Positions 37,998 through 49,132 of a stretch of 64,000 nucleotides of DNA are shown here, piece by piece. The translations under genes were made by a program, and so were the position numbers. Position 1 is the stretch's first letter; each line of letters opens with the position of its first letter. The notes beneath the pieces were generated by a model. It worked only from the letters and a program-made list of their open reading frames with translations. It did no database searches and was not told the DNA's origin. The stretch covers positions 2,480,001 through 2,544,000 of the forward strand of contig OZ251228.1 of NCBI GenBank assembly GCA_965240325.2. The letters run 5' to 3'. Origin of the DNA: Rebecca billardiae RCC1528 (Eukaryota > Haptophyta).

Positions 37998-38471
37998 GTG
38001 GGGCAGGCCGCAGGGGGTGCGGGGTGTGACGAGCCCAGGGGCCAGGTTCCCCAGCATCAAGCACTGCATCTGCAGCAGCCCGCCGGCGGGCCGGGCTGCG
38101 ACGTCGACTACAACCTCATCCGCTTCATCGCCCAGAGCGCACTAGGCGGCGCGCTCACTCTCCAAGCCCCTCTTCTACAGCTGCGCGCCGCTTGGCCGGC
38201 GCGCGGCGACGCGTACTACGACCTCATCCTCATCCAGGCGCCCACGCGGGCGCACGGGGGCGACAGCCGCGTCTGCCGTCTGCCGCAGCTGCTCGCCGCT
38301 AGGTCGGCGGGCGGCGACATTGACTACGACCTCACCCTCATCCAAGTGCTCCGGAAGGCGCTCGGCCGCGGCGGCATCTGCCGTCGCCGCCGCGTGCCCC
38401 AGGCCGAGGCGGTGCTCCATCCCGGCCCCGCTCCCGTAGGGGGGCAGGGCTGCGGGTGGCGCACTGTCTGA
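37998..38471 (+). CDS. Hypothetical protein with three internal repeats, 157 aa
   Basis: Between about residues 27 and 115 there are three imperfect repeats of roughly 28-32 residues. Each is centred on an acidic-aromatic motif: CDVDYNLIRFI, GDAYYDLILIQ, GDIDYDLTLIQ, preceded by an LxQ/LxxL segment. The DNA of the repeats is diverged while the motif is kept, which suggests selection on protein. The C-terminal 25 codons lie in the 177-bp dispersed repeat (38396-38576), so this gene may belong to, or have been truncated by, that element. No family recognised. Confidence 0.35.
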   Translation: MGQAAGGAGCDEPRGQVPQHQALHLQQPAGGPGCDVDYNLIRFIAQSALGGALTLQAPLLQLRAAWPARGDAYYDLILIQAPTRAHGGDSRVCRLPQLLAARSAGGDIDYDLTLIQVLRKALGRGGICRRRRVPQAEAVLHPGPAPVGGQGCGWRTV

Positions 38472-38576
38472 CCTGGACGGAAGGCGCGGACGCATTCTAC
38501 TATGTGTCTGTTGCACTCTGAGCCTGACGCTTGTTCGATGCTGCCACGTCGTTAAATATATATATATATATATATA
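38396..38576 (+). repeat. 177-bp dispersed repeat, copy 2
   Basis: Counterpart of 24593-24769, ending in a (TA)n tract. From 38577 to 39164 there is another (TA)n tract near 38967-38986 and no gene. Confidence 0.85.
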
Positions 38577-39164
38577 GCGAAGTAGGCGCGTCTACGCTGC
38601 CGTTCAGACTAACTATATTAAGACTATACTGCTAATATAATTAATTTGACGAGCGCAGCGCGCGCTGCTTCTCAGTACGGCGTATACTCACTCGAGTTAT
38701 TGCTACTCAGCAGACGCAGACGGCAGAGCATCAGCCAGCAGTCACCGGGGCGTCGTCGTCCATGTCAATGTGTAGGAGTCATTGAAATTTATAATATTGA
38801 CGATGCTGTTAAATCGTCATGTCATGAGACATGAGTTGCAACTTGCTTAGACTTGCATGACGCGGCCGCGGCTACGCGGCAGAATCCTTCCTCCGATCCG
38901 ACTCGTCCCGGTCCTAGCTCATCATCAGGCCATTGCTCGCCGTCAGATATCCACTCCTAAACGTAATATATATATATATATATATATCTGTAAGGCTGGT
39001 CATGATGGCGGTGCCGATGCGGCCGGTGGCATGCTCCGTCGTAGTCCGTGTTGCTCAGGACTGCCGACTGGTTCAGCGGTCGCGGAGTGCGGTCATTCCG
39101 GTCAATGATGCCTCACGCCATGAGTTATTGTTGGAGTTGTTGTCAGACCCGCCATCAGGCATCA

Positions 39165-42163
39165 TCACTCCTCCTCCTCCTCCTCGGCTTCCCCCTCCTC
39201 AGCATCGTCCGGCTCGTCATCCTCGCTGCCAGGCTCCACTTCGTCCCCCGACGCCTCAGACTCTGACGAGGACTCGGCCTCGCTCTCAGAGTCCTCCTCG
39301 TCCCGGACCTCGTCTGCCTCCGCCTCGACGCGCTCGATCTCTGCGTCAGCGTCGTCTCCCGCCTGGCGCTGCGAGCGCAGGCGCGAGAGCGCCTGCGTGG
39401 CGGCGCCGCGGCGTGCACGCTTGGAGCTCGCGGCGGGCAGCGCGGCCGCGGCCGCGCTGCGGCCGCGCGCGCGCATCGGCCGACTCGGCCCGAGCGGGGC
39501 GGTGGCGGCTGCTGCGCGCACTTGCGCCGCCGCGGCAGGCGCGGTGGCGGCGGCGCGGCCGCGCTTGCGCGCTGCCAGCGTGCGGCGCGGAAACTCCTCC
39601 TCCACCTCCTCGTCCTCCTCGTCTTCGTCCTCCTCCTCGCTAGGGGTGGCGCACGCCGGGCAGAGCCAGCGGCCGCGCGGCACCTCGAGCAGCGGCGGGC
39701 GCAGGCAGCCGGTATGGAACGCGTGCCCGCACCAGCCGTCGCACAGGAGCAGCTGCTCGGGGCGGGTGCCGCGGCTGCGGGGGGTCGCGCGAGGGCGAGG
39801 CGCGGGGTCGCGCCGCGTGAGCGCACAGCGCGGGGTGGGGAGCGCGCGCCCAGTGCGCGCAGCACGCGCTGCTGCGTGCGCGCGCGCACGGTGGCGCGGG
39901 CGTGCATGCGCGCGCGCGCGCGCGTCGCAGGGCGCGCTGCCTGCCGGCTGACAGGGACGCACCGGCAGGTGGCGCAGCGGGCGGAGGCCGCGGCCTCGCT
40001 CTCGGAGCGCAGTCCGTCGCGCAGCGCCTGCACGCTCTGCGCGAGCTGTGCGCACGTGCACTGCGCCTCGCACGCCGCGCGCCACGCCTCCGCGTCGAAC
40101 TCGGCCTCGCAGTACGCGCTGAGCACCGCCCGCTGCAGCGCGAGCATGCACGAGCGCGCGGCCGGCGCGTCGGCCGCGGCGTCGAGCGCCTCGAGCCAGG
40201 CCTGCCGGTCGTGCTCGGCGGAGGTCCAGTGGCTCTCGATCAGCTCGGCGAGGCCGCGCACGCGCCGCTTCAGCTCGACCAGCGCCCACGCGCTCGCGTG
40301 CGCGCGCGCGCTGAGGACCTCCGCCTCCTCCGCCTCCTCCTCGTCGCCATCGTCGTAGGCGACGCGCCACCGCGCCTCCGCGGGCCGGCCCTCGCGCGCG
40401 CCGTGGCCGGCCGCGCCGGCTGCCTTGCTCGGGGGCGGCGAGAAGGGCCCGGAGGCGCGCGCCGGCGGCTGCACCGTACCGCACGCCCACGCCGACTCGG
40501 CAGCGACGAAGGTGACGACGCGCACGCCGTCCAGCTTGGCTGGCGGCAGCTGCAGCGCCGACGGATCGTCCGAGGCGGCCGCCTCGGCGGCGCGCACCGC
40601 CGCGTCGGCGGCCACGGCGTAGAGCTCGACCGACGCGCTCTCGAGCTCGGCGACGGGCGCGAGCTCGAGCAGGGCGTGGCTCAGCTTGCCCAGGCTCAGC
40701 CGATGCGGCTCCGGGCCGCGCGGATTCGCGACGCGCTGCGCGAGCTTCCGCCCCTCCTCGGTCGCGCGCGCGAGCACACCGCCCCCGCCGCCCGAGCGCG
40801 CGCACGCGAGCAGCGTCTGGGCGTGCGACGGGTTGGCGTCGGGCGCGGCGCGGGGCGTGAAGGCGTAGAGGCTCGCGCTGCCATCGGGCGTCAGGCCGAG
40901 CCGGCGCCACCGGAGCTCGCGCGGCCGCTCCGACGGCGGCAGCTCCTCCGCCTCGCCGTCCGCAGCCACCGCGCAGCCGTCGGCGTCGGCGCGCGCGCCC
41001 GCCCCCTCGGCCGCTCCGCGCTTGGCGCTCGCTGAGCGCAGCTCGCGGTGGCGGTGCGCCTCCCACGCGCCGGCGGCCTTGTCCGCCGCGATCCCGCCGT
41101 TGAGCGCCGCGATGATCGAGCCCGCACCGCTCGCGGGCGCGCCCTCGTGCTTTGGCCCCGCGCCCTTCTTTCCCTTGGCCGCCTTGGCGCGCGCCTTGAG
41201 GGTGGCGTGCAGCGCGTCGCGCGCCGGCTTGGTCGAGAGCAGCGCGTCGCCGAGCTCGCAGAGCGCGCGCGCGCGCAGCGCGGGCGGCACGCTCGCCAGC
41301 TCGGCGCCGCGCAGCCGCTCGCACGCGCCCTGCACGCCGGCGCCTGCGGCGAAGCCCAGCTTGCCCCAGGCACCCTCCGGCGCCGCGGCGAGGAGCGCGA
41401 GCTCGCACAGCACGTGCGGCGCGTTGAGCGCGTCGACCGAGTCCGGGTGCGGCAGCGTCGGGTCGTTGAAGCACTCGTGCTCGGCGAGGAGCACGCGCAG
41501 CATCGCGGAGAGCACGCTGCGCAGCAGCAGCGACTCGCGCGCGAGCAGCTCGCCGACGAGGACGGCCGGGTCGAGCGTGGTCAGCCCAGGCACGCGGAGG
41601 AGCGCGCCAAAGTCGCACAGCAGGTTGTGGACGAAGAGCTGCCGGCCGAGGGCGGGGGCGCGGGGACGCACCCACGCGGGCCGCGCGGCCACGAGCGTCA
41701 GGCGGCGCGGGGTCTCCGTACGCTCGCGCGCACGCACGGCACGCACCGTGTCCTCTGCGGCGACAGGGAGGCGCGTCACCGCGCCAGGGTCGACGACGGG
41801 CGTCGCGACCGAGTCGACGCGCCGGGCAGGAGCCGGCTTGCACAGCGCGTGCACGGGCTTCGCCGGCATCGCCTGCTCAGGCGTCTTGTCCATCTCGGTC
41901 ATGTCGATCACTTGCGCCAACGCAGGCGTTGGCGGCGCACGCTCTCCCTTCGGCTCATGAGCCGCGCCCACGGGATCAGGCGACACGGAGACGCGCGTGA
42001 AGAAGGACGATATCTTCATCGATGTCGTGGTCCCTGCGGCCTTCGCTTTCGCGCCAGTCGGCTTCGCGCTCGCCCCCTTCGCCATCGGCACCTGCCTTGC
42101 GCTTGTTGTTGGCTTGCGAAGACCGTTGGCTCCCTGATCGCGATCAAACTCGTTCGACGACAA
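39165..42163 (-). CDS. DDT / Tudor-like / PHD-finger chromatin protein, two exons, 936 aa
   Basis: Exon 1 (42163-39963) and exon 2 (39774-39165) join in phase across a 188-bp intron (donor GTGCGT, acceptor CCGCAG) that splits the PHD finger. Before the intron is CATCR; after it is RGTRPEQLLLCDGWCGHAFH, with CPAC closing the C4-H-C3 set. A DDT-like helical block lies at about 175-230 (FVHNLLCDFGALL...). A Tudor/agenet-like segment containing RWRVAYDDGDEEE lies about 570-640. The C-terminus is an acidic tail of Glu runs. This order resembles plant PTM-type and ISWI-partner proteins, which read histone marks and organise remodelers. Near the N-terminus MKISSFFTR resembles a PIP box without the Gln. 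Unspliced, exon 1 would run to 39155 as Arg/Ala-rich sequence unlike the family. Confidence 0.8.
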
Positions 42164-42755
42164 TCAGATTTCGTCGCAAGTGGTTCCCGGACTCACGCAC
42201 GCACGGATCCCGATCGCCCGCATTTTCGTAAAATAATGGCGTGCGGTCCTGTTCTGCGCTTGAAAAGGGCGGCAGAGTCATCAGTCGATTCGTCGTCGTC
42301 GTCTAGTGTCTAGTCTAGTGTAAATAATTATGATCATATAACTCGATCTGACGCTGCCAATAGTTGTGTAACTACTCCCTGTAGGTCACTTAATCAGTCA
42401 TATGACACGCGGAGTGATGGACCCGGCATTGGCGTCAATCGCATGATTCCGCGGCTGCACGGCGGTGACTCGTGGAGCCATCGCGCGTCATCACTCGGTG
42501 ACTCAGTCTCAGACTCACGGCATAGCCATGAGGCAAAATGTGCCATGGCCCAAGTGCGGACGCGTGCTCGGCACGGCGCATGGCCTGCGCGCGTCCGAGC
42601 GGACGCGTGCGCTGTTCCAGCAGCCCCGCAGCTCTGTGCTCGAGCTCCCCAGGCTGCGAGACGAATCAGAAGTTGGGAGCCTCGCTCGGCCGCACCCGCG
42701 CGGGTGTGCCGAGCGACGGCCCGGTCCGGGCGAATCGCTCGCCCCGGCGTGCGTC

Positions 42756-43853
42756 TCAGCAGCAGCCGCCGCCGCTTTCGCCGCCCTGCTTCTGGCGCAG
42801 GTTGACGCCCCGGTTCGCATCCGCTTCCGTCCCCGGCATGGCTTGGCTCTCCATGCGGTTCTTGATCTCCGTCGCCTGCGCACCGGGCGCGCGGAGAGGC
42901 AGGCGCACGCGGCACGCGGCACTCGGTGCCGGTGAGAGATGGCACAGCATGGCGCGGACACATGGGCGTGCGGGGGGTCGCGGCGCGTCCGCGGAAGCGC
43001 GAGCGCGCGCAGCACCATAGTCAGGAATGCCGTCTCCACGTTGTTCGCGCTCTTTGCCGACGTCTCGAGGAACGGCATCTTATTCTTGTCCGCAAACTCC
43101 TTGGCGGCCTCAAAGCGCACCTGGCGCGCCTCGCCGATCGCGAGGTCCGACTTGTTGCCCACGAGCAGCTTGGAGACGTTCTCGCGCGCGTACTTGTTGA
43201 TCTCGACCAACCACTGCGGGCGCGCGCGGGGGCGAGGGGAGCCGCGGGCCGCCACGCTTCAGCCCAGCCCGCCCGTCCCCGGGGCGGGCGCGCGTGGGTG
43301 GCTCACGCGCGCGCGCGCGCGCGGGTGCCGCTGCGCGCTGTGGCGCGGCGCGCACATCGTTCACGCTGTCGAACGAGTTCTTGTTCGTCACGTCGTAGAC
43401 AACGATGATGCCGTGGGCGCCGCGGTAGTATGTGCTGCTGATCGTGCGGAAGCGCTCCTGCCCCGCCGTGTCCCAGATCTGCAGCTTGATGGTCTTGCCA
43501 TCGAGCTCGATCGTGCGGATCTTGAAGTCGACGCCGATTGTGCTGATGTACGAGTCCATCCATGTGTCGTCGGCGAAGCGCAGCAGCAGGCACGACTTGC
43601 CCACGCCCGAGTCGCCGATTAGCACCAGGATAAACAGGTAGTCATAGTCCGGCTGCCCATGGTACGGGCACACGGCACGCACGCGCGCATGGGACCGCCC
43701 AGGGGAGCACCGCGGGTTGCGGCGTGCGCATGCTCAGCGTATGGGGCGCACGGGCGCCCGGTGCCCGGCGAGCGGTGGGAAGAGGGGCCAAAGGGCTCGA
43801 CGACGCCTTGCCATCGCAGCCCGGCGCGCGTGCGCCCGGCTGCGCACCTTCAT
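42756..43853 (-). CDS. RAB1: RAB1/YPT1 small GTPase, four exons, 206 aa
   Basis: RAB1 controls ER-to-Golgi vesicle transport. Exons on minus: 43853-43848 (only ATGAAG), 43652-43356, 43213-43016, 42875-42756. The joined protein starts MKPDYDYLF, matching the MNPEYDYLF start of RAB1. It has GDSGVGKS (15-22), effector region [25 protein letters not shown] and [14 protein letters not shown], and ends GGGCC for double geranylgeranylation. Introns are 195, 142 and 140 bp; donors GTGCGC, GTGCGC and GTGCTG; acceptors all end GCAG. The 6-nt first exon is inferred from the family N-terminus; without it, the frame opens at a Met at 43682 with a non-family leader. Divergent with the EF-hand gene on plus, 323 bp between starts. 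Bases 42164-42755 downstream hold no gene. Confidence 0.9.
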
Positions 43854-44176
43854 GCTGCGTCAGCTGCTTCACCGCGCGCAGCTGCGCAGCCTGCCGCCGC
43901 ACTTGCACGCCGAAGGCTCAGTGCACCGGACTCGTCGCGAAATGGGACTTCGCGCAGACGCCATCCTGCGGATCTTGGCCGACGCGGCGCCCCCTTCCGG
44001 CATCCGACAACAAAGCAGAAACAAAGCGGAGCCACCGAGCCAGCCGCGCCCGCCTTGTTCACCCGAGCAGCAAGGCCTGTTGCGGGCCCAGCGCCCCGGC
44101 GCTGGTTGGCGTGCCCAGCCGGCGAGGGTACGCGCGGGTTTTGCCGCGGCCGTGTGGCTTACGTGCGCGCGCCACC

Positions 44177-44866
44177 ATGGAGTCGGCGGAGGAAACGCTC
44201 GCGCCCATCTCGCCGCGCGTCAAGCGGAAGGTTCAGCAGCCGGCTCTCGCGCTTACAGAAATGGACGCTGAGTCGCAGCTCATGCACCTGCGCCGGGCGT
44301 TCGAGGTGTTTGACGCGGACAAGTCGAACTCGATCGACGTGAGTGAGCTCAGAGGGCTCCTGACCAACCTTGGCATGACCGAGGACGAGAGCAACATCGA
44401 GGCCCTCTTTGCAGTCGCCGACGCGGACGGCAACGGGGAGATCAGCTTCGAGGAGTTCTGCGCGGTCGTGGGGGCCAAGATCGTGCCGATCGAGGGGGAC
44501 GCGGATGGCGAGATGGATGACGCGTGGGCCGTCTTCACCGCCGAGCTCCCGCCCGACAAGCGCGGCCCCGACGCCGTGGTGACCGCCAGCACCCTCTTCA
44601 CGGTGCTGCAGCACATGGAGCTGGGCATGTCCGACCTCGAGGCGGAGGAGATGCTCCGGGTGGTCGAGGTGTTCCACGGGCGGCAGCCGACGGGTCGCGT
44701 CACACTCGGCGAGTGGAAGGCGTTCATGCACGAGCGCCTGGGGCTGGACAAGCCCCAGGCCGAAGCGGCGCGCTCTGCAGCCGCGCTGGCGAGCACGCAC
44801 TACGCGACGCCTCCGCCCCCACCAGCCAGAGGGCGGGGCGCAGGGAAGGGGAACGATCGCGTATGA
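44177..44866 (+). CDS. Calmodulin/centrin-like EF-hand protein, 229 aa
   Basis: The start at 44177 sits in a textbook Kozak context (GCCACCATGG); the frame is open upstream to 43724 but with low-complexity residues. EF-hand 1 has loop DADKSNSIDVSE (46-57) and EF-hand 2 has DADGNGEISFEE (82-93), both with good coordinating residues. The second half shows two degenerate EF-like units in helix pattern without the acidic ligands (around 125-140 and 165-180), so only the N-terminal lobe should bind calcium. The N-terminal basic stretch PRVKRKVQ resembles that of centrins. No signal or membrane segment. Probably a cytosolic, basal-body or flagellar calcium sensor. Confidence 0.85.
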   Translation: MESAEETLAPISPRVKRKVQQPALALTEMDAESQLMHLRRAFEVFDADKSNSIDVSELRGLLTNLGMTEDESNIEALFAVADADGNGEISFEEFCAVVGAKIVPIEGDADGEMDDAWAVFTAELPPDKRGPDAVVTASTLFTVLQHMELGMSDLEAEEMLRVVEVFHGRQPTGRVTLGEWKAFMHERLGLDKPQAEAARSAAALASTHYATPPPPPARGRGAGKGNDRV

Positions 44867-45440
44867 CGCTGCACGGCGAGCATGTCCCGCAGGCCACGAC
44901 GTGTGCCCGTGCGGTGCCCCCGTGCCACCATGCAGCGTGCTGGACGCTCGTCGCGCCGGATCCGCAAACTTCGTCGATTCTGCTTCCGGCGCAACAGCCT
45001 TGGTGCGACCGCCACATGCACTCAGCGCCGGCCACCGGCGGCCAGCACCGACCAGTCCGCTGAGCGGGATCTCAATTCTCCTTCTGTCCGTCTCTGGGCT
45101 CTGCTTCTGCCGTGCTGCTGCGCGAGCCTTCGGATGCCGCGCTGTGACTGACTGGCGTCCCGGTGTGACACGGCAGAGAAGTGCCAGGTCGGGTCGCTGG
45201 ATGGTGGATCATCGACCGACGATGGCGATTACGGAATACGGGATGATTACGGCACGGCGGCTGCGGCACGCTGCTGACCGACGCGGAATTCCGTCCCCGG
45301 GTGGCGCGGGTCCGATTCAATTTTACAAGGACTGCAAGTGGTGCTCGGTCACCACCAGATTCACCAACGGGGCCACCGCCCGCACCTGGCGTAGACTAGT
45401 ACCGGTAGAGCCGCGCGCGGCGCTGGCGCGCCAGACGTGC
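44867..45440. other. Intergenic, no gene recognised
   Basis: GC-rich with several short open frames of no clear character. Confidence 0.5.
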
Positions 45441-45444
45441 CCGG

Positions 45445-45876
45445 TTGGGCAGCGCAGGCATCCTCAGCGGCCAGGGCGACGACTTCCTCAACGGCCAGGG
45501 CGACGACTTCCTCGTCAACGGCCAGGGCGACGACTTCCTCAACGGCAAGGGCGACTACTTCCGCAACTCGGCAAGACCAAGGCCGCGCACACCGGCCAGG
45601 GCGACCCCATCCACTATCTGCACCACTGCATCCGCAACTCGAACACGGCCTCGGAACGTCGACGCGTACAAGTACATGATGACCAAGGGCTGGCGACGAC
45701 TGCAAATACTTCAGCGGCATCCCTGGGCACCTACTTCCTCCGTGTGATCCGGCATCGACGACGACTACGTCCTCACCCGCGGCCAACGCGCTCACACCCT
45801 CTGTCTCCAATCAGTACTTCGACAGACGAATCAGGAGAGCTGCGCCCTCGTGCCTGTGTCTTTAAATCATAGAATT
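45445..45876 (+). pseudogene. Degraded gene with GQGDDFLN repeats and a shared C-terminal peptide
   Basis: 45471-45560 holds three to four tandem units of about 24-27 bp encoding GQGDDFLN (one with an extra Val). After this, the protein-like signal changes frame: GKTKAAHTGQGDPIHYLHHC is in another frame, and the last part ends in DESGELRPRACVFKS-stop. That C-terminal peptide is the same as the one at 37371-37418. I read it as a frameshifted or spliced gene of unknown family. Confidence 0.35.
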
Positions 45877-46792
45877 GGTCCGAGTCCGTCCGAACTCGAC
45901 GGCCTTAAACTGATGAATGAAACTCCGGGTGACCCGTGAGTCACGGTGCCGCGAGGCAAGTGCGGCGACAACCGTGCGCAGACCGTCATACTCCGGCTCA
46001 TCGCGGCATCAGGAGTGAAGCATGCCGCTATATACTAGCAGATATCGGGTGCCATGTAATATATTCCAGCAGCAGGCAGTAGTTACTGCAGTTACTGTAC
46101 TTCCGATTTCCGAGTCGAGTACTTGTAATAGTATCTACCCGGGCCAGAGTCACTCATTAATTAGTCCGATTAGCTGACTAATCAGCCCCTGACTTACACG
46201 GACGCCCGCGCCGGACGGTAGTCGGAACCGCGGGTCCGCAGACTCCGAGTCCGCAGGGCGCAGGCGGTTACGGCCTCGCCGACGGCCGGGCCCGGGCTTA
46301 TGCAGTTTGCTCTCCGTCCCTCCGGTCCCGGACCGTCCGCTCTGGCTCACGACCGACGAGTCACGGTGGTGACTGGCAGTTACTCACCGCGGCACTGGTG
46401 ACTGACGGCTGGCATCGAGCACTGAGCAGCTGCGTCAGTGTGACAGTGTCAACAGCTTCAGATGACTTGTCAAACCTCGGCGACGATCTAGGGCCTGCGA
46501 TAGTCACTGATCGTCAGTTACTGTACCGTCCGTCAGGCGTCAGACTGGTCAACGTAGGCGAACGCGGAACGGCAACTGGCAAGCGAGCGCCAGTGGCAGT
46601 CGCAATGGCAGCGCCAAGCGAGTCCCGGGCTCCCCAGCCCGGCCGAGCTTGCTCTCCGGACGCAAGGGACGGCCTCTCCAGGCGACCAACTGAGGGCGGT
46701 CCCGGACACAGCCGCGCAACGCGCCAACGCCTGCCCCAGCCCCCAGCCGGTGCGGGCATCTTGCACCAGGCGGGGAGTGCCATCCGCGCGCC
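45877..46792. other. Intergenic upstream of the permease
   Basis: About 900 bp, less GC-rich than its neighbours at first. No gene, RNA or repeat that I can support. It should contain the permease promoter. Confidence 0.5.
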
Positions 46793-48823
46793 ATGACGGA
46801 CGCGGGCGCGAAGCGCATCGGCGTGCTCGGGATGGTCGTCACCGGGTTCTTCTGGGTGCACGGCGGCATCTACGGCAACGAGGCGCTCCTGAGCGCCGCG
46901 CCGCCCGCGTATCTCTTCGTCATGCTTCTGTTCGTGCCGTTTGTGTACTCGCTGCCGATCGCGCTCATCGTCGCAGAGCTGAGTACGGCGTGGCCCGAGG
47001 ACGGCGGGTACGTCGTGTGGGTGGGCCAGGCGTGCGGCCGTCTTGTCGGCCTGCACCACGCCGGGTGGGTCTGGATGATCTACGCCGCTGACGCGGCGAT
47101 CTACCCCGTGCTGGTCGCGCACTACGTTGACTCTGGCAACGCGCTCGGCTCGCTCGGCCATCGCGCGGTGGCGACCTTCGTGATCGGCGTGGTCACGCTG
47201 ATCAACATGAACGGCATGGATGCGATGGTCCGCTTCTCCACCGTGCTCACCGTCGTCTCCCTCGCGCCCACCATCGCGTTCACCGTGCTCGGCCTGCCCA
47301 AGCTGCGGCTGGAGCCTCTGGTGCAGACGCAAGGCACCGAGTTTGACTGGAGCCTGTGCGTGAGCTGGGTGCTGTGGCTGTACTGCGGGTTCTTCTCGCT
47401 CGGCTCGCTCGCGGGCGACCTGATCGAGCCGCGGCGCACCTTCCTCATCGCGCTCGGCGTGCTCTTCCCCGCGGTGCTGCTGCTCAACTCGGTGCCGCTC
47501 GCCGTCTCGCTCTCGATCGACCCGGACCCGTCCAACTACGAGGCCGGGCACTTCAACGTCGTCGCCGAGCAGCTGGCGGGCGCGTGGCTGTCGTGGGGGT
47601 TCCAGGTGGGCGCGATCGTGTGCCTCGTCGGGCTGTACAACGCCGCGATCATCACCGCCGAGCGCTCGCTGCTCTGGGTCGTCGAGCAGCTCGTCTCGCG
47701 CAACGAGCTCAGCAGCTACCTCGCTCGGCTCAACGAGCGGCCGTCCGCGGGCGCGCGCGCGCTGCGCTGGCTGCTGACCAACAGGACGGGCATCGCGCCG
47801 GTGTACCAGCTGGTGAACGCCGTGCTCGCGTCGATGCTCGTCTGGCTGCCGTACGAGTACCTCGTCGAGTTCTCCATGCTGCTCAGCGTGCCCTCGATCT
47901 GCCTGTTCATGTACTCGTTTGCTCACCTGCGCTTCCTGCACCCGAGCCGGCCGCGCCCGTTCACCGTGCCGGGCGGGAACAGGGTCGCGGTCGGGATCAC
48001 GATCATCCCCGTGGCGGTGTCGCTGCTGTACGCGTGCATCGTGCTGTACGCCGCCGTGACCGAGCCGCACACCGACGACGGCCGCGCCGCGTTCAACCAG
48101 ATCTCCTCAACCGCCATCATCATCGGCGGCGGCGCGCTGCTCCACTTCGCGTGCCGCACGGGGCGCGCCGGCCCGGACAGCCGTCGGCAGTACACGGCAC
48201 ACCTCGAGTCTGAGCTGCACGACATGCCGCCGGTGGGCGAGCCGGGCGGGGTGCCCCCCGCCGCCGAGGGCGGGGACAGTCCGAGCCCACGGCGGCTGGA
48301 GTGGCGCTGGCTGGGCGAGAGCGAGCCGTCGCCGACGGCACAGCGGCAGCAGGGCGCGGGGCGGCGCTGCATGCCGTTCGTGCGCTGGCGCCGGCTCAAG
48401 CGCGAGGGCAGCGGCGCGCTCAAGGCGTCTCCGCTGCTCGACAGCGTCTTCTTGAGGGGCGCTGCCGGTGGGGGTGCGCACGAGTACAGCGCAGCTGGCG
48501 GCGGCGTCGAGCCTCTGAGCGCCCCGCCCTCGCCGCTCCCGACGAGCGCAGGTGCGCACGAGACGACGCAGCAGCAGTTCGGCACCGCGCGAGAGGACGC
48601 GCCCGCGGCCGCGACGCCCGGCGCAGAGGATGACGCGCAGTCGTCCGCGTCGACCACGGGGGGCTGGCAGCAGCCGCTCGAGGGGTCGGGTGAGACGGCG
48701 GCGGGCTCCGTCGCCGTCGCGGGCCCCGACGCGGCGCCCACAGCCGCTGCCATCGTCGTCGCGGCCGCCCCGGCAGTTGCCGCTGCCGCCAATGATGGCG
48801 ATTCGCCGGCAGCTGCATCATAG
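46793..48823 (+). CDS. Amino acid/polyamine permease of the APC superfamily, 676 aa
   Basis: The first 440 residues contain about 12 hydrophobic segments. TM1 has the APC-type unwound glycine region (GGIYGNE) and the next helices carry ELSTAWPEDGGYVVWV, the signature of the eukaryotic LAT/polyamine-H+ symporter (PUT/RMV1) branch. Members of this branch import amino acids, polyamines or related compounds at the plasma membrane or endomembranes. The C-terminal 230 residues are a long, hydrophilic, Ala/Pro/Ser/Glu-rich tail, much longer than usual, and probably cytosolic. Single exon, intact. The ATG follows CGCGCC and no closer Met fits. Confidence 0.88.
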   Translation: MTDAGAKRIGVLGMVVTGFFWVHGGIYGNEALLSAAPPAYLFVMLLFVPFVYSLPIALIVAELSTAWPEDGGYVVWVGQACGRLVGLHHAGWVWMIYAADAAIYPVLVAHYVDSGNALGSLGHRAVATFVIGVVTLINMNGMDAMVRFSTVLTVVSLAPTIAFTVLGLPKLRLEPLVQTQGTEFDWSLCVSWVLWLYCGFFSLGSLAGDLIEPRRTFLIALGVLFPAVLLLNSVPLAVSLSIDPDPSNYEAGHFNVVAEQLAGAWLSWGFQVGAIVCLVGLYNAAIITAERSLLWVVEQLVSRNELSSYLARLNERPSAGARALRWLLTNRTGIAPVYQLVNAVLASMLVWLPYEYLVEFSMLLSVPSICLFMYSFAHLRFLHPSRPRPFTVPGGNRVAVGITIIPVAVSLLYACIVLYAAVTEPHTDDGRAAFNQISSTAIIIGGGALLHFACRTGRAGPDSRRQYTAHLESELHDMPPVGEPGGVPPAAEGGDSPSPRRLEWRWLGESEPSPTAQRQQGAGRRCMPFVRWRRLKREGSGALKASPLLDSVFLRGAAGGGAHEYSAAGGGVEPLSAPPSPLPTSAGAHETTQQQFGTAREDAPAAATPGAEDDAQSSASTTGGWQQPLEGSGETAAGSVAVAGPDAAPTAAAIVVAAAPAVAAAANDGDSPAAAS

Positions 48824-49069
48824 CAGCGGCTGCTGCAGAGCTCGCCGGCGCCGGCACCGACGATGTCGATGACGATGCCGAGGGTGCCATCATGGCGGAT
48901 GCGTCGCTGCACGCAGAAGCATCCGTCATCAGCATGATGAGGATCGATTCACTGATGGCACCGCGCGCGGGCCGAATCGCGCACCGATCCGGGTGCCGGC
49001 GGTAGGCGGCGGGTGCGTGAACTATAGTTAAACTACTATCGGCGCGGTAATAATACTGTCGTCGTCATG

Positions 49070-49087
49070 TATACATACATACATACA

Positions 49088-49123
<36 letters not shown>

Positions 49124-49132
49124 TATATATAT
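49070..49132 (+). repeat. (CATA)n then (TA)n microsatellite
   Basis: About ten tetranucleotide units followed by an AT dinucleotide run. The 48824-49069 and 49133-49712 intervals contain no gene I can support. Confidence 0.95.
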
